Source: Oscillospiraceae bacterium
GTDB lineage: Bacteria; Bacillota_A; Clostridia; Oscillospirales; CAG-272
NCBI GenBank assembly: GCA_015063445.1
Contig: SVUD01000023.1
Coordinates: 1-29,366 of the forward strand
Length of the DNA stretch: 29,366 nt
Reading direction: 5' to 3'
The notes beneath the pieces are model-generated. The model saw nothing but the letters and a program-made list of their open reading frames with translations, did not search any database and was not told where the DNA came from. The position numbers were made by a program, and so were the translations under genes. Shown here one piece after another: positions 1 through 6,768 of this stretch; the stretch's first letter is position 1, and each line of letters starts with the position of its first letter.

Positions 1-75
1 ACCAACGGGAGCAACATCATTACGAACGAAGTGAGTAACATCACTTTTGCGCAAGCAAAAACATCACTTATATTC
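1..75. repeat. Short-hairpin array with AACATCAYT linkers
   Basis: AACATCAYT occurs at 13, 37 and 60, spaced 24 and 23 bases. Between the second and third copies lies a hairpin of TTTTGC, loop GCAA and GCAAAA (45-60). The architecture resembles the linker-plus-hairpin arrays near 2.75, 12.0 and 21.1 kb. No gene is visible in the first 249 bases, so this is probably the 3' flank of a gene outside the window. Function unknown. Confidence 0.5.
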
Positions 76-131
76 CTTCCGAAAACAAAATATCGTATAA
101 CACACTATACCTTGCAAGCAAGATCGTGTGA

Positions 132-163
132 AAAAGGGGCGAGAAAATCTCGTCCCTTTTCTG
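132..163. terminator. Bidirectional rho-independent terminator
   Basis: A 13-bp stem (AAAAGGGGCGAGA against TCTCGTCCCTTTT, one G-U pair) closes an AAA loop and has short T runs on both strands. It lies between whatever is upstream of the window and the minus-strand AbrB-type gene, so it could serve both. From 164 to 249 there is only a weaker imperfect hairpin (ACGGT...ACCGT followed by TTTTT) and no gene. Confidence 0.7.
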
Positions 164-249
164 CTTTGATATAAAACTGCTTTACGGTAGGTGCCCGCAG
201 CGCTCACCGTTTTTATCCGGGGATTGCTTTGTTATCTCTTTTTTGTTTG

Positions 250-486
250 TTAATCGGGGAGTGCTTTAACCCGAGAAATGCAGTCACTGCACAAACGGAC
301 AATTTGTGTGCTCTGAATTTTATGACCGCAAAGTGCGCAAATTGCATTTTTAGGTTTAACAACAATGGAATCGTCTGATAGCGAAACCACAACTTCTGAG
401 TTGAATTCTATCCCAAGCGCTTTCCGCATTTCCATTGGAATGACCATTCTGCCAACGTGATCTATTTCTCGTTTTATTCCTTGCAT
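250..486 (-). CDS. AbrB/SpoVT-type DNA-binding regulator with C-terminal zinc-ribbon-like cysteines
   Basis: This 78-residue protein has two parts. Residues 1 to about 46 fit the swapped-hairpin AbrB/MazE/SpoVT fold: 'DHVGRMVIPMEMRKALGI' is the characteristic start, followed by a short beta-rich stretch ending in VVKPK. Residues from about 50 carry CALC and CSDC pairs that could bind one zinc ion. AbrB-fold proteins are dimeric or tetrameric DNA binders, often transition-state regulators or antitoxins; no toxin gene is adjacent. The gene is divergent from the XRE gene at 647. Its promoter is TTGACT-N17-TATAAT on the minus strand (556-584). The start is the only early ATG. The fold call is firm; targets are unknown. 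Confidence 0.85.
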   Translation of the reverse strand: MQGIKREIDHVGRMVIPMEMRKALGIEFNSEVVVSLSDDSIVVKPKNAICALCGHKIQSTQIVRLCSDCISRVKALPD

Positions 487-555
487 TTAAAATCCTCAAT
501 CTCGTTTTTTGTTATATAGTATGTTGAAATTATCTAATTTCGACTATCGATTGTC

Positions 556-584
556 ATTATAACACACTAAAAATGCAAAGTCAA
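556..584 (-). promoter_or_regulatory. Sigma-A promoter for the AbrB-type gene
   Basis: On the minus strand TTGACT is followed after exactly 17 bases by TATAAT. The predicted start of transcription is about 60 bases upstream of the ATG. Confidence 0.75.
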
Positions 585-589
585 CCCTT

Positions 590-622
590 TTGAGTTAATC
601 TTTTTAATTCAAATGAGTTAAT
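590..622. promoter_or_regulatory. Operator-like repeats in the AbrB/XRE intergenic region
   Basis: TGAGTTAAT occurs twice in direct orientation (591 and 614), and 604-621 forms the near-palindrome TTAATTCA-AA-TGAGTTAA. This fits a site for a dimeric regulator just upstream of the XRE gene, perhaps the XRE protein itself. No convincing -35/-10 pair was found for the plus-strand gene. Confidence 0.45.
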
Positions 623-646
623 ATATATCCGAAAGGATGTGTTGGT

Positions 647-889
647 ATGACTATAGGACAGGCGTGCAGAAAGAGAATTATAGATCTTTGTAAGGAGCGA
701 GATATCACGATAAACAAGCTTGCAATTATCTCGGGTGTAACGCAATCAACGCTTAACAATATAGTGAGTGGAAGAAATAATAGCGTTACGGTTTCCACTT
801 TAAAAAAGCTTTGTGACGGACTTGAGATTACGATTATGGAATTCTTCGCCGCTGAGGTGTTTTTAACCTTAGAACAAGAAATAAAATAA
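647..889 (+). CDS. Small XRE-family (Cro/CI-type) helix-turn-helix regulator
   Basis: An 80-residue protein made almost entirely of an HTH_3 domain: 'ITINKLAIISGVTQSTLNNI' contains the two helices of the DNA-binding unit, and 'LKKLCDGLEITIMEFF' is the usual helix 5 region. The tail FLTLEQEIK is common in small clostridial XRE proteins. An AAAGGA ribosome site lies about 9 bases upstream of the ATG. The gene is divergent from the AbrB-type regulator and followed by a strong terminator (943-989). Its last 17 codons and 3' flank recur in diverged form at 2533-2769. Likely an autoregulator; targets unknown. Confidence 0.85.
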   Translation: MTIGQACRKRIIDLCKERDITINKLAIISGVTQSTLNNIVSGRNNSVTVSTLKKLCDGLEITIMEFFAAEVFLTLEQEIK

Positions 890-1074
890 ACAATGATTAA
901 ACAATAAAAAGAAGCTTTTGTTTTTTAAAAGCTAAAACAAAAACGAGGTAGATAATGCAAAATTCAGCACTGTCTATCTCGTCTTTTTTGTTACATATAT
1001 TCGGATTATGCTTTAAAAAGTAACGTTTGATTTACATATTTCTTATTTTCAATGCGCGTCGGCGCAATTCATGG
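839..1074 (+). repeat. Direct repeat copy 1 (XRE gene 3' end plus terminator plus flank)
   Basis: This segment recurs at 2533-2769 with scattered differences. It covers the last codons of the XRE gene, a small AGCTTTT/AAAAGCT hairpin, the terminator and the flank CGTTTGATTTACATATTTC up to GGCGCAATTCATGG. The two copies bracket the DUF1016 nuclease gene. Confidence 0.8.
943..989 (+). terminator. Terminator after the XRE gene (shared sequence family)
   Basis: ACGAGGTAGA pairs with TCTATCTCGT, followed by CTTTTTT. The loop contains ATAATGCAAAAT. Closely related hairpins end the genes at 2583 and 13126. Confidence 0.8.
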
Positions 1075-1384
1075 TAAAGGTTTTATGACACACGGTGTCA
1101 ATTTACCGTGATGTTGCTAATGGAGTCCGTTTTAATTCCATTGCAAAGAAAAAAACTTGTAGGTGCAGTATGGTTCCGAATTTTCGGGTGTAGGGCATTC
1201 GGATTTTTGTATGGCTTGAACAACAAAATCGAGCAAAATGCCCTGTTTTAAGAGGGGAGGTTCTTCAGGTCCTAAGGCGAAGTTTTTTGACAAAGTCCAA
1301 AAGTTATAAATTTTCTTCAAAAGCGAAACATGTTAATATTGAAAATTTGACAATCGCCGGGATAATAATAACCCTTAATAATCG
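990..1384. other. Intergenic stretch with nested hairpins, no supported gene
   Basis: From 1073 to 1107 two inverted repeats are nested: GGTAAA/TTTACC around GACAC-acg-GTGTC, directly after an AATTCATG linker. The rest, about 1110-1384, contains a 62-codon minus-strand frame (1132-1320) with no ribosome site or recognisable domain, which I do not call. Nothing else is supported before the promoter at 1385. Confidence 0.5.
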
Positions 1385-1413
1385 TTGACTATTGGGCAAA
1401 AATATGGTATAAT
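1385..1413 (+). promoter_or_regulatory. Sigma-A promoter for the DUF1016 nuclease gene
   Basis: TTGACT-N17-TATAAT ends 45 bases before the ATG at 1459; a GGAGGG ribosome site lies in between. Confidence 0.8.
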
Positions 1414-1458
1414 AAAAATGATAGATATTGCTGTCGTTATGATATCGGAGGGCAACCT

Positions 1459-2481
1459 ATGAATGAACTGATAAATAATAATCTCGTTGAACAAATTAAG
1501 AGTTTGCTTGAAGCTTCGCGTCAGAAAATTGCCGTTGAAGTCAACACAACCATTTTGCATACTTATTGGCAGATAGGCAAAATCATAGTTGAAGATGAAG
1601 CGTTGCATATCGGTGATGTTGAATATGAAAAGCAATCCTTACGTCAGCTTTCTAAGGTGCTGACAACCGAGTTTGGCAAAGGATTTTCACGCTCCAATCT
1701 TTCCAATATGTGTCAGTTTTATTTAACGCATAAAGATGTCCAGACAGTGTCTGGACAGTTATCGTGGTCGCATTATTGCGAGATTCACGCTATATCCGAT
1801 GAGCAAAAGCGTAGCTTTTATGAAAAAGAATGTATCAATGCGCGTTGGTCTGTTCGCGAGCTTCGTCGTCAGATTGAAAGCTCGTTATTTGAAAGGTTGC
1901 TTCTTTCAAGCGGTGAAGCAAACAAGGAAAAGGTGATGTCGCTTGCAACAAAAGGCAACGAAATTGCAAAACCTTCGGATATTATTCGCGATCCTTATGT
2001 TTTTGAGTTTTTAGGACTTCCTGAGGACAAGCCGTTTCTTGAAAGCGATCTTGAAAAGGCGCTCGTTGAGCAAATTGAAAAATTCTTGCTTGAGCTTGGC
2101 AGAGGCTTTATGTTTGTGGGAACGCAACAGCGCGTAACTCTCGGAAATCACCATTACTATGTGGATATGGTCTTCTATAACAAAATTTTGCGTTCTTACG
2201 TTTTGATTGAACTTAAAACCACAAAGCTTATGCCGGAAGCCGTAGGGCAGCTGAATATGTATCTCAACTATTACGCAAACGAGGTCAACGATAGTGATGA
2301 CAACCCGCCTATCGGTATTATTCTTTGCACAGATAAAAACAGTATCGATGCAGAGTACGCCCTTGGCGGTCTTTCAAATAATCTTTTTGCATCTAAATAC
2401 GTATTGTATATTCCAAATAAGGAACAGTTGATTGCCGAGGTCGAAAAGGTCTTGGAAAAGTGGCATAATGAAGATAAATAG
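1459..2481 (+). CDS. DUF1016 (YhcG-type) PD-(D/E)XK nuclease domain protein
   Basis: The 340-residue length is normal for the family. Residues 1 to about 165 are the helical DUF1016 N-terminal domain (YWQIGKIIVEDE, then 'FSRSNLSNMCQFYLT'). Residues about 175-340 are the YhcG nuclease-like domain. Its catalytic signature is visible as D236 in 'YVDMVFYN' and E251-L-K253 in 'LIELKTTK', spaced as in PD-(D/E)XK enzymes. Family members are often linked to phage defence, restriction-like loci or mobile DNA, but a uniform function is not established. It has its own promoter. A 29-codon ORF starts 13 bases after its stop, and the whole unit lies between the repeats at 839-1074 and 2533-2769, which suggests an accessory cassette. 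The family call is firm; the target is unknown. Confidence 0.9.
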   Translation: MNELINNNLVEQIKSLLEASRQKIAVEVNTTILHTYWQIGKIIVEDEALHIGDVEYEKQSLRQLSKVLTTEFGKGFSRSNLSNMCQFYLTHKDVQTVSGQLSWSHYCEIHAISDEQKRSFYEKECINARWSVRELRRQIESSLFERLLLSSGEANKEKVMSLATKGNEIAKPSDIIRDPYVFEFLGLPEDKPFLESDLEKALVEQIEKFLLELGRGFMFVGTQQRVTLGNHHYYVDMVFYNKILRSYVLIELKTTKLMPEAVGQLNMYLNYYANEVNDSDDNPPIGIILCTDKNSIDAEYALGGLSNNLFASKYVLYIPNKEQLIAEVEKVLEKWHNEDK

Positions 2482-2493
2482 GAGTAAGTCCAT

Positions 2494-2583
2494 ATGAGTA
2501 AAAAGGTAAATTTAGAAGTCGTGAATAAGAAGGAATTTTTTGCCGATGATATGTTTTTAACCTTAGAGCAAGAAATAAAATAA
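2494..2583 (+). CDS. 29-residue ORF, chimeric remnant of an XRE gene 3' end
   Basis: An AGGAG ribosome site about 9 bases upstream and an ATG give a 29-residue peptide. The last 16 residues ('EFFADDMFLTLEQEIK') closely match the end of the XRE regulator at 647-889 ('EFFAAEVFLTLEQEIK'). The first 13 residues are unrelated. It has no DNA-binding helices, so it is best read as a truncated or chimeric remnant that may still be translated with the nuclease gene. It begins 13 bases after the DUF1016 stop and is followed by its own copy of the terminator. Confidence 0.5.
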   Translation: MSKKVNLEVVNKKEFFADDMFLTLEQEIK

Positions 2584-2769
2584 ACAATGATGTAATAATA
2601 AAAAAACAGCTTTTGTTTTTAAAAGCTAAAAGAAAAACGAGATAGATAATGCAAAATCAAGCACTGTCTATCTCGTCTTTTTTAGGCTTATATTTAGATT
2701 TAACTCTCAAAAAAGCAACGTTTGATTTACATATTTCTTATTTTCAATGCGCGTCGGCGCAATTCATGG
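2533..2769 (+). repeat. Direct repeat copy 2
   Basis: Diverged copy of 839-1074 in the same orientation, beginning at GAATT within the coding tail and ending at AATTCATGG. Beyond this point the flanks differ. Confidence 0.8.
2637..2683 (+). terminator. Terminator after the nuclease cassette
   Basis: ACGAGATAGA pairs with TCTATCTCGT and is followed by CTTTTTT. It is the second copy of the hairpin at 943-989. Confidence 0.8.
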
Positions 2770-2848
2770 CGTAGCCAATTCATGACACGCAGTGTCAATT
2801 CACGCAACCGCAAGGCTGCAATTCATTGCGTGACAGGCGTTGTCACGC
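2747..2848. repeat. Short-hairpin array with AATTCAYG/T linkers
   Basis: Linkers AATTCATG, AATTCATG, AATTCACG and AATTCATT begin at 2761, 2777, 2797 and 2820. Between them are hairpins GGC-GTA-GCC, GACAC-GCA-GTGTC, an imperfect GCA..GCAA..TGC stem, and finally GCGTGACA/TGTCACGC with a 5-base loop (2828-2848). The last hairpin contains the stop codon of the minus-strand HAD gene, so the array sits in its 3' untranslated region. No T run follows, so it is not a standard terminator. Confidence 0.65.
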
Positions 2849-3619
2849 TTTAATAATATCCCCAACTCCGTTAAAGATATATTTAGGGCGGTAGGGGAAG
2901 CTGTCGATGTCCTCTTTTGCCGTAACGCCGCTTAAGACGAGGATCGTGTCAACGTTCGACTCGATACCCGCAATAATATCGGTGTCCATTCTGTCACCGA
3001 CAAAGGCTATGTCCTCACTGTGACAGCCGAGCTTACGCAGACCGTGACGAATCATCACGGGGTTGGGCTTACCTACGAAATAAGCCTTCTTTCCCGTCGC
3101 TATTTCAATAGGAGCGACGAGCGAGCCCGTGGCGGGCATAATGCCCGTTTCGGTCACTCCGACGGTGTCGGGATTCGCGCCGATAAGCTTTGCGCCTCGG
3201 TTAACAAGCTCGATAGCCTTTTCTATCTTCTCGAAGCAGTAGGTACGTGTCTCACCGATAACAACGTAATCGGGATTTATGTCGTTCATATAGATCTTCT
3301 GGTCGTAAAGAGCCTTCGAGAGCGCCGCCTCGCCGATAACGTATGCGGTGCAGCCGGGAGCCTGGCTGTTAAGAAATTCGGCAGTTGCCATAGCGCTCGT
3401 ATAGAAATGGTCGGCAGATACCGAGAGTCCCATTCTCTCGAGCTTCATGCTAAGCTCGTGCGGTGTTCTTTCGGGACTGTTTGTGAGAAAAACGAATTTC
3501 TTGCCGTTCTCTATAAGCCAGTCAACGAATTCCTTTGCGCCGGGAAGAATTTTCTTTCCGTGATAGATAACTCCGTCCATATCACAGATAAAGCCCTGCT
3601 TTTCAAGTATTTTTTTCAT
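2843..3619 (-). CDS. HAD-IIA family phosphatase (NagD/AraL-like)
   Basis: This 258-residue cytoplasmic protein carries all four HAD motifs in the class IIA order. Motif I is DMDGVIY near residue 14 with both aspartates, motif II is FLTNS, the cap region carries 'GANPDTVG', motif III is KPNP, and motif IV is GDRMDTDI. NagD-type enzymes dephosphorylate nucleotides or sugar phosphates; the substrate here cannot be told. The ATG at 3619 has an AAAGG site about 7 bases upstream. The gene is alone on its strand, convergent with the nuclease cassette and divergent from the ATPase gene. The upstream 3630-3680 is rich in GTGCG/CGTGC and shows no clear promoter. Family call is strong. Confidence 0.92.
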   Translation of the reverse strand: MKKILEKQGFICDMDGVIYHGKKILPGAKEFVDWLIENGKKFVFLTNSPERTPHELSMKLERMGLSVSADHFYTSAMATAEFLNSQAPGCTAYVIGEAALSKALYDQKIYMNDINPDYVVIGETRTYCFEKIEKAIELVNRGAKLIGANPDTVGVTETGIMPATGSLVAPIEIATGKKAYFVGKPNPVMIRHGLRKLGCHSEDIAFVGDRMDTDIIAGIESNVDTILVLSGVTAKEDIDSFPYRPKYIFNGVGDIIKA

Positions 3620-3767
3620 TTTTTTACCTTTCTTGTTTTCGTGTGCGTACGTGCGCCCGTGTGAGCGCAGCCGCGCTATTGTTTTTTAGAATTATATCAC
3701 GCCCGCGAGCTTTTGTCAATACGTTTGCGCTCCGCCAAGCGCGTAAGAAAACCAAAAAAGCCTCTAT

Positions 3768-3896
3768 CGGTACTGAAAGATTTGAGAAAACAACGCAAAA
3801 TCTTTCAGTAGTAGTGAAAGATTTGACAAAACAATGCAAAATCTTTCAGTAGTACTGAAAAATATTCTTGACAATGCGAAAATTTTTCAGTATAAT
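3768..3896 (+). repeat. Iterated promoter-like repeats upstream of the first DUF4143 ATPase
   Basis: A core of AAATCTTTCAGTA with its inverted partner (TACTGAAAGATTT-like) recurs at 3768 (half), 3798, 3838 and 3879, about 40 bases apart. Each unit also carries a -35-like hexamer: TTGAGA at 3782, TTGACA at 3823 and TTGACA at 3868. Only the last unit has a matching -10. This looks like a repeated regulator site built on promoter copies. Confidence 0.75.
3868..3896 (+). promoter_or_regulatory. Consensus sigma-A promoter of the first DUF4143 ATPase
   Basis: TTGACA-N17-TATAAT. The predicted transcription start (about 3903) rules out in-frame upstream starts and supports the ATG at 3915. Confidence 0.85.
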
Positions 3897-3914
3897 ATAC
3901 TCGAGGTGATGAAA

Positions 3915-5096
3915 ATGATTAAAAGAGAACACTACATTGAAAAGGTTCGCCCATTTTACGATTCCGATCTGATAAAAATTATAACCGGTATCAGAAGATG
4001 CGGAAAATCGGTTATTATGGAGCAGATAATAGAGGAAATAAAACAAAAAACGGATAACGTTATATATATGAATTTTGAGGATAAAAGAACGTCTGCGAAT
4101 ATATCCTGTGCGGACGACTTGATTTCTTACGTTACCGAAAACAAAAGAGAGGGGAAGTGCTATCTCTTCTTTGATGAGATACAGACGCTTGACGGCTGGC
4201 AGGACGCTTGTAAAACCCTCAGGCTTTACGATTACTCGCTGTTCATCACGGGCTCTAATTCAAAGCTTCTCTCGGGAGAATTCACAAAAGAGCTTTCGGG
4301 CAGATACGTATCCTTCCGTATAAGACCGTTCGTTTACAAGGAAATATTGGAATATTCAAAGGAGCTTGGAAAAGAGGCGTCGGTAACAGATTATCTTGTT
4401 TGGGGAGGCTTTCCTAAGCGCTTTGAGTTTGATACCGAGGACGCGAGAAACAGATATCTTAACGATTTGGATGAAACTATAGTAATAAACGACCTTATAA
4501 GAAGGTACAAGATAAGAAAAGAAGGTCTGTTTAAGAGTCTTGTAAATTACGTTTTAAGAAGCAACAGCAGAATTTTTTCCGCAAACTCCATAAGAGATTA
4601 TATCAAGCAAGAGCATGAGAGCTGCTCCGTAAATACGATAATGAAATATCTTTCTTATCTTGAAGAGGCGTATATTATTGAATCGGTAAAGCAGTATTCA
4701 ACCAAGACGAAAAAGGAGCTTTCTTATTTCTTAAAGATATATAATACCGACGTTTGCTTCAATTCTATCCGTTGCATGAATAACCGCTTTGACATAACGC
4801 ATAATCTCGAGAACGTTGTTTATAACGAGCTTGTGTATATGGGATATGAGATCTACGTTTACAATAACGGCGGCAGAGAAATTGATTTTTTGGTAACGAA
4901 GGGCTCAAAGCAGTACTACGTTCAGGTAGCGTACAGCGTGGCGGAGGATAAGGCGTATACGAGAGAGTTCAGCGCGTTCAAGAATATCGATAATCTTTCT
5001 CAGAAGATAATTATCACGAACGACGATATAGATTATTCAACCAGCGCCGTAAGACATATTAAGCTTAAAGATTTTCTTCTTATGGATAGTTTGTAA
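3915..5096 (+). CDS. AAA_14/DUF4143 ATP-binding protein
   Basis: The 393-residue protein starts at the second ATG after a GAGGTG ribosome site; an earlier in-frame start at 3834 would precede the promoter. Walker A is GIRRCGKS (25-32) and Walker B is LFFDEIQ (84-90), typical of the AAA_14 family. The sensor region is 'FITGSNSKLLSGE'. The C-terminal DUF4143 half ends in a PD-(D/E)XK-like segment: 'GREIDFLV' keeps D324, but the expected ExK reads QVA, so nuclease activity is unlikely. These ATPases are abundant in gut Clostridia, Bacteroidetes and archaea, and their role is not settled. It is monocistronic with its own iterated promoter. A second member of the family is at 27674. Family call is firm; function unknown. 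Confidence 0.9.
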   Translation: MIKREHYIEKVRPFYDSDLIKIITGIRRCGKSVIMEQIIEEIKQKTDNVIYMNFEDKRTSANISCADDLISYVTENKREGKCYLFFDEIQTLDGWQDACKTLRLYDYSLFITGSNSKLLSGEFTKELSGRYVSFRIRPFVYKEILEYSKELGKEASVTDYLVWGGFPKRFEFDTEDARNRYLNDLDETIVINDLIRRYKIRKEGLFKSLVNYVLRSNSRIFSANSIRDYIKQEHESCSVNTIMKYLSYLEEAYIIESVKQYSTKTKKELSYFLKIYNTDVCFNSIRCMNNRFDITHNLENVVYNELVYMGYEIYVYNNGGREIDFLVTKGSKQYYVQVAYSVAEDKAYTREFSAFKNIDNLSQKIIITNDDIDYSTSAVRHIKLKDFLLMDSL

Positions 5097-5186
5097 AAAA
5101 TATACTTTAAAGGGAAATATATAGCTATTTACATCTAAAGCTGAGTTCTTGGGGAAGCAAAAATATTTAAAATATGCATTGTTTGA

Positions 5187-5255
5187 TGAATAAAATGCAT
5201 AAATATTCATATTATTCATAGCGAAATGGCTAAAATATTCATATTAATGTATGCA
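5187..5255. promoter_or_regulatory. Upstream ArgR-type boxes of the arginine operon
   Basis: TGCAT-AAAT-ATTCA at 5196-5209 matches the ArgR/AhrC half-site pattern TGnAT-N4-ATTCA. TGAAT-AAA-ATGCA (5187-5199) overlaps it with a spacer one base short. Further ATTCATA half-sites follow at about 5213 and 5237. The AT-rich stretch 5097-5301 holds no gene. Confidence 0.6.
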
Positions 5256-5301
5256 GAATGTATAATTTTTTAACAAAAATGAATTTTTTTGCAAAAAACT
5301 A

Positions 5302-5347
5302 TTGCATATTTATTTGCATAGTGGTACAATATGTGCATATTAATTCA
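5302..5347 (+). promoter_or_regulatory. argG promoter overlapped by ArgR-type boxes
   Basis: TTGCAT-N17-TACAAT (5302-5330) is a credible sigma-A promoter. TGCAT...TTGCA (5303-5318) lies across the -35 and spacer, and TGCAT-ATTA-ATTCA (5334-5347) covers the expected start of transcription. ArgR binding here would block polymerase, which fits arginine repression. The leader to the argG ATG is about 115 bases. Confidence 0.65.
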
Positions 5348-5452
5348 CAAAACCGCAAGCTCATTACCGTTTGCTCACAGGATAAAACGTGCGCTGTAAA
5401 TTTTCGTATGTTCCGCGCGGCTCGGTGGCTTTGCAGGTTATTCGGAGGAAAA

Positions 5453-6679
5453 ATGGATAAATCGCAAATCAAAAAGGTAGTCCTTGCGTATTCGGGGGGA
5501 CTTGATACCTCGATAATCATTCCGTGGCTTAAGGAAAATTACAACAACTGCGAGGTTATCGCGGTTTCGGGTAACGTCGGTCAGGCTGACGAGCTCGAGG
5601 GCCTTGAGGAAAAGGCAATAAAGACGGGCGCTTCAAAGATCTATATTGAGGATCTTACAGAGGAGTTCGTTGACGATTACGTAATTCCCACCGTTAAGGC
5701 AGGCGCTCTTTACGAGGAATATATGCTCGGTACGTCGTTTGCACGTCCCGTTATCGCAAAGAGAATAGCAGAGATCGCTCTTGCCGAGGGCGCAGACGCT
5801 ATCTGCCACGGCTGTACGGGTAAGGGTAACGACCAGGTTCGTTTTGAGCTTACTATAAAAGCGTTCGCTCCCGATATGCCCATCATCGCTCCTTGGAGAG
5901 AGTGGAGCATTAAGTCGAGAGAAGAGGAGATCGAGTATGCCGAGGCGCATAACGTTCCTCTTAAGATAAACAGAGAAACCAACTATTCTAAGGATAAAAA
6001 CCTCTGGCATCTCTCTCACGAGGGACTTGACCTTGAGGATGCCGGCAACGAGCCTCTTTACGAAAAGAAGGGCTTTCTTGAAATGGGCGTGTCTCCCATT
6101 GACGCTCCCGATACTCCCACTTACATAACCCTCGATTTTGAGAAGGGTATTCCCACCGCTCTTAACGGTGAGAAGATGAGCGCAAAGAACATCATTCTCG
6201 AGCTTAACAAGCTCGGCGGCGCAAACGGTATCGGACTTCTCGATATCATTGAAAACCGTCTTGTAGGAATGAAGTGCCGCGGCGTGTATGAAACTCCCGG
6301 CGGAGCTATTCTCTATGCGGCTCATAATTATCTTGAAACTATGTGTCTTGACAAGATGACAATGCACGAAAAGCAGAAGCTTTCCATCACCTTTGCGGAG
6401 CTTGTTTATAACGGACAGTGGTTCACACCCTTAAGAGAAGCTCTCTCCGCCTTCGTTGATAAGACTCAGGAAAACGTTACCGGTAAGGTTAAGCTTAAGC
6501 TCTATAAGGGCAACATAATCAAGGCGGGCGTTTGGAGCGACTACTCGCTCTACTCCGAGGAGATTGCTACCTTCGGCGAGGATAACGTTTATAATCAGGC
6601 TGACTCGGCAGGATTTATTAACCTCTTCGGTCTTCCCATCAAGGTTCAGGCTCAGGTTAACGCAAAGAACAAGAAGTAA
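5453..6679 (+). CDS. argG: Argininosuccinate synthase
   Basis: ArgG joins citrulline and aspartate using ATP to give argininosuccinate, the penultimate step of arginine synthesis. The 408-residue length is standard. The PP-loop SGGLDTS is at 14-20; '[15 protein letters not shown]' and 'APWREW' are hallmark substrate-binding segments. An upstream in-frame start at 5258 would add an unlikely 65-residue tail. The ATG at 5453 has GGAGGA 3-8 bases upstream and begins [16 protein letters not shown], as expected for the family. It heads the operon with argH 89 bases downstream. ArgR-like boxes upstream suggest arginine-dependent repression. Very secure. Confidence 0.98.
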   Translation: MDKSQIKKVVLAYSGGLDTSIIIPWLKENYNNCEVIAVSGNVGQADELEGLEEKAIKTGASKIYIEDLTEEFVDDYVIPTVKAGALYEEYMLGTSFARPVIAKRIAEIALAEGADAICHGCTGKGNDQVRFELTIKAFAPDMPIIAPWREWSIKSREEEIEYAEAHNVPLKINRETNYSKDKNLWHLSHEGLDLEDAGNEPLYEKKGFLEMGVSPIDAPDTPTYITLDFEKGIPTALNGEKMSAKNIILELNKLGGANGIGLLDIIENRLVGMKCRGVYETPGGAILYAAHNYLETMCLDKMTMHEKQKLSITFAELVYNGQWFTPLREALSAFVDKTQENVTGKVKLKLYKGNIIKAGVWSDYSLYSEEIATFGEDNVYNQADSAGFINLFGLPIKVQAQVNAKNKK

Positions 6680-6768
6680 GAAACACAAACCGTAAATATG
6701 TGAATATGAAAACAGTTATTTACAAAACGTGCGGTTTTAATCGGAATATATAGAAATTAGGTGTAACA

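Noticed and set aside
1132..1320. 62-codon minus-strand frame in the 990-1384 gap
   Set aside because: No ribosome site, no promoter and no recognisable domain; its residue make-up looks like translated intergenic DNA.
3020..3664. 214-codon plus-strand frame opposite the HAD-IIA gene
   Set aside because: Overlaps a gene with all four HAD motifs and has no domain of its own.
5633..6367. 244-codon minus-strand frame inside argG
   Set aside because: Fully antisense to a conserved enzyme, with no start signals.
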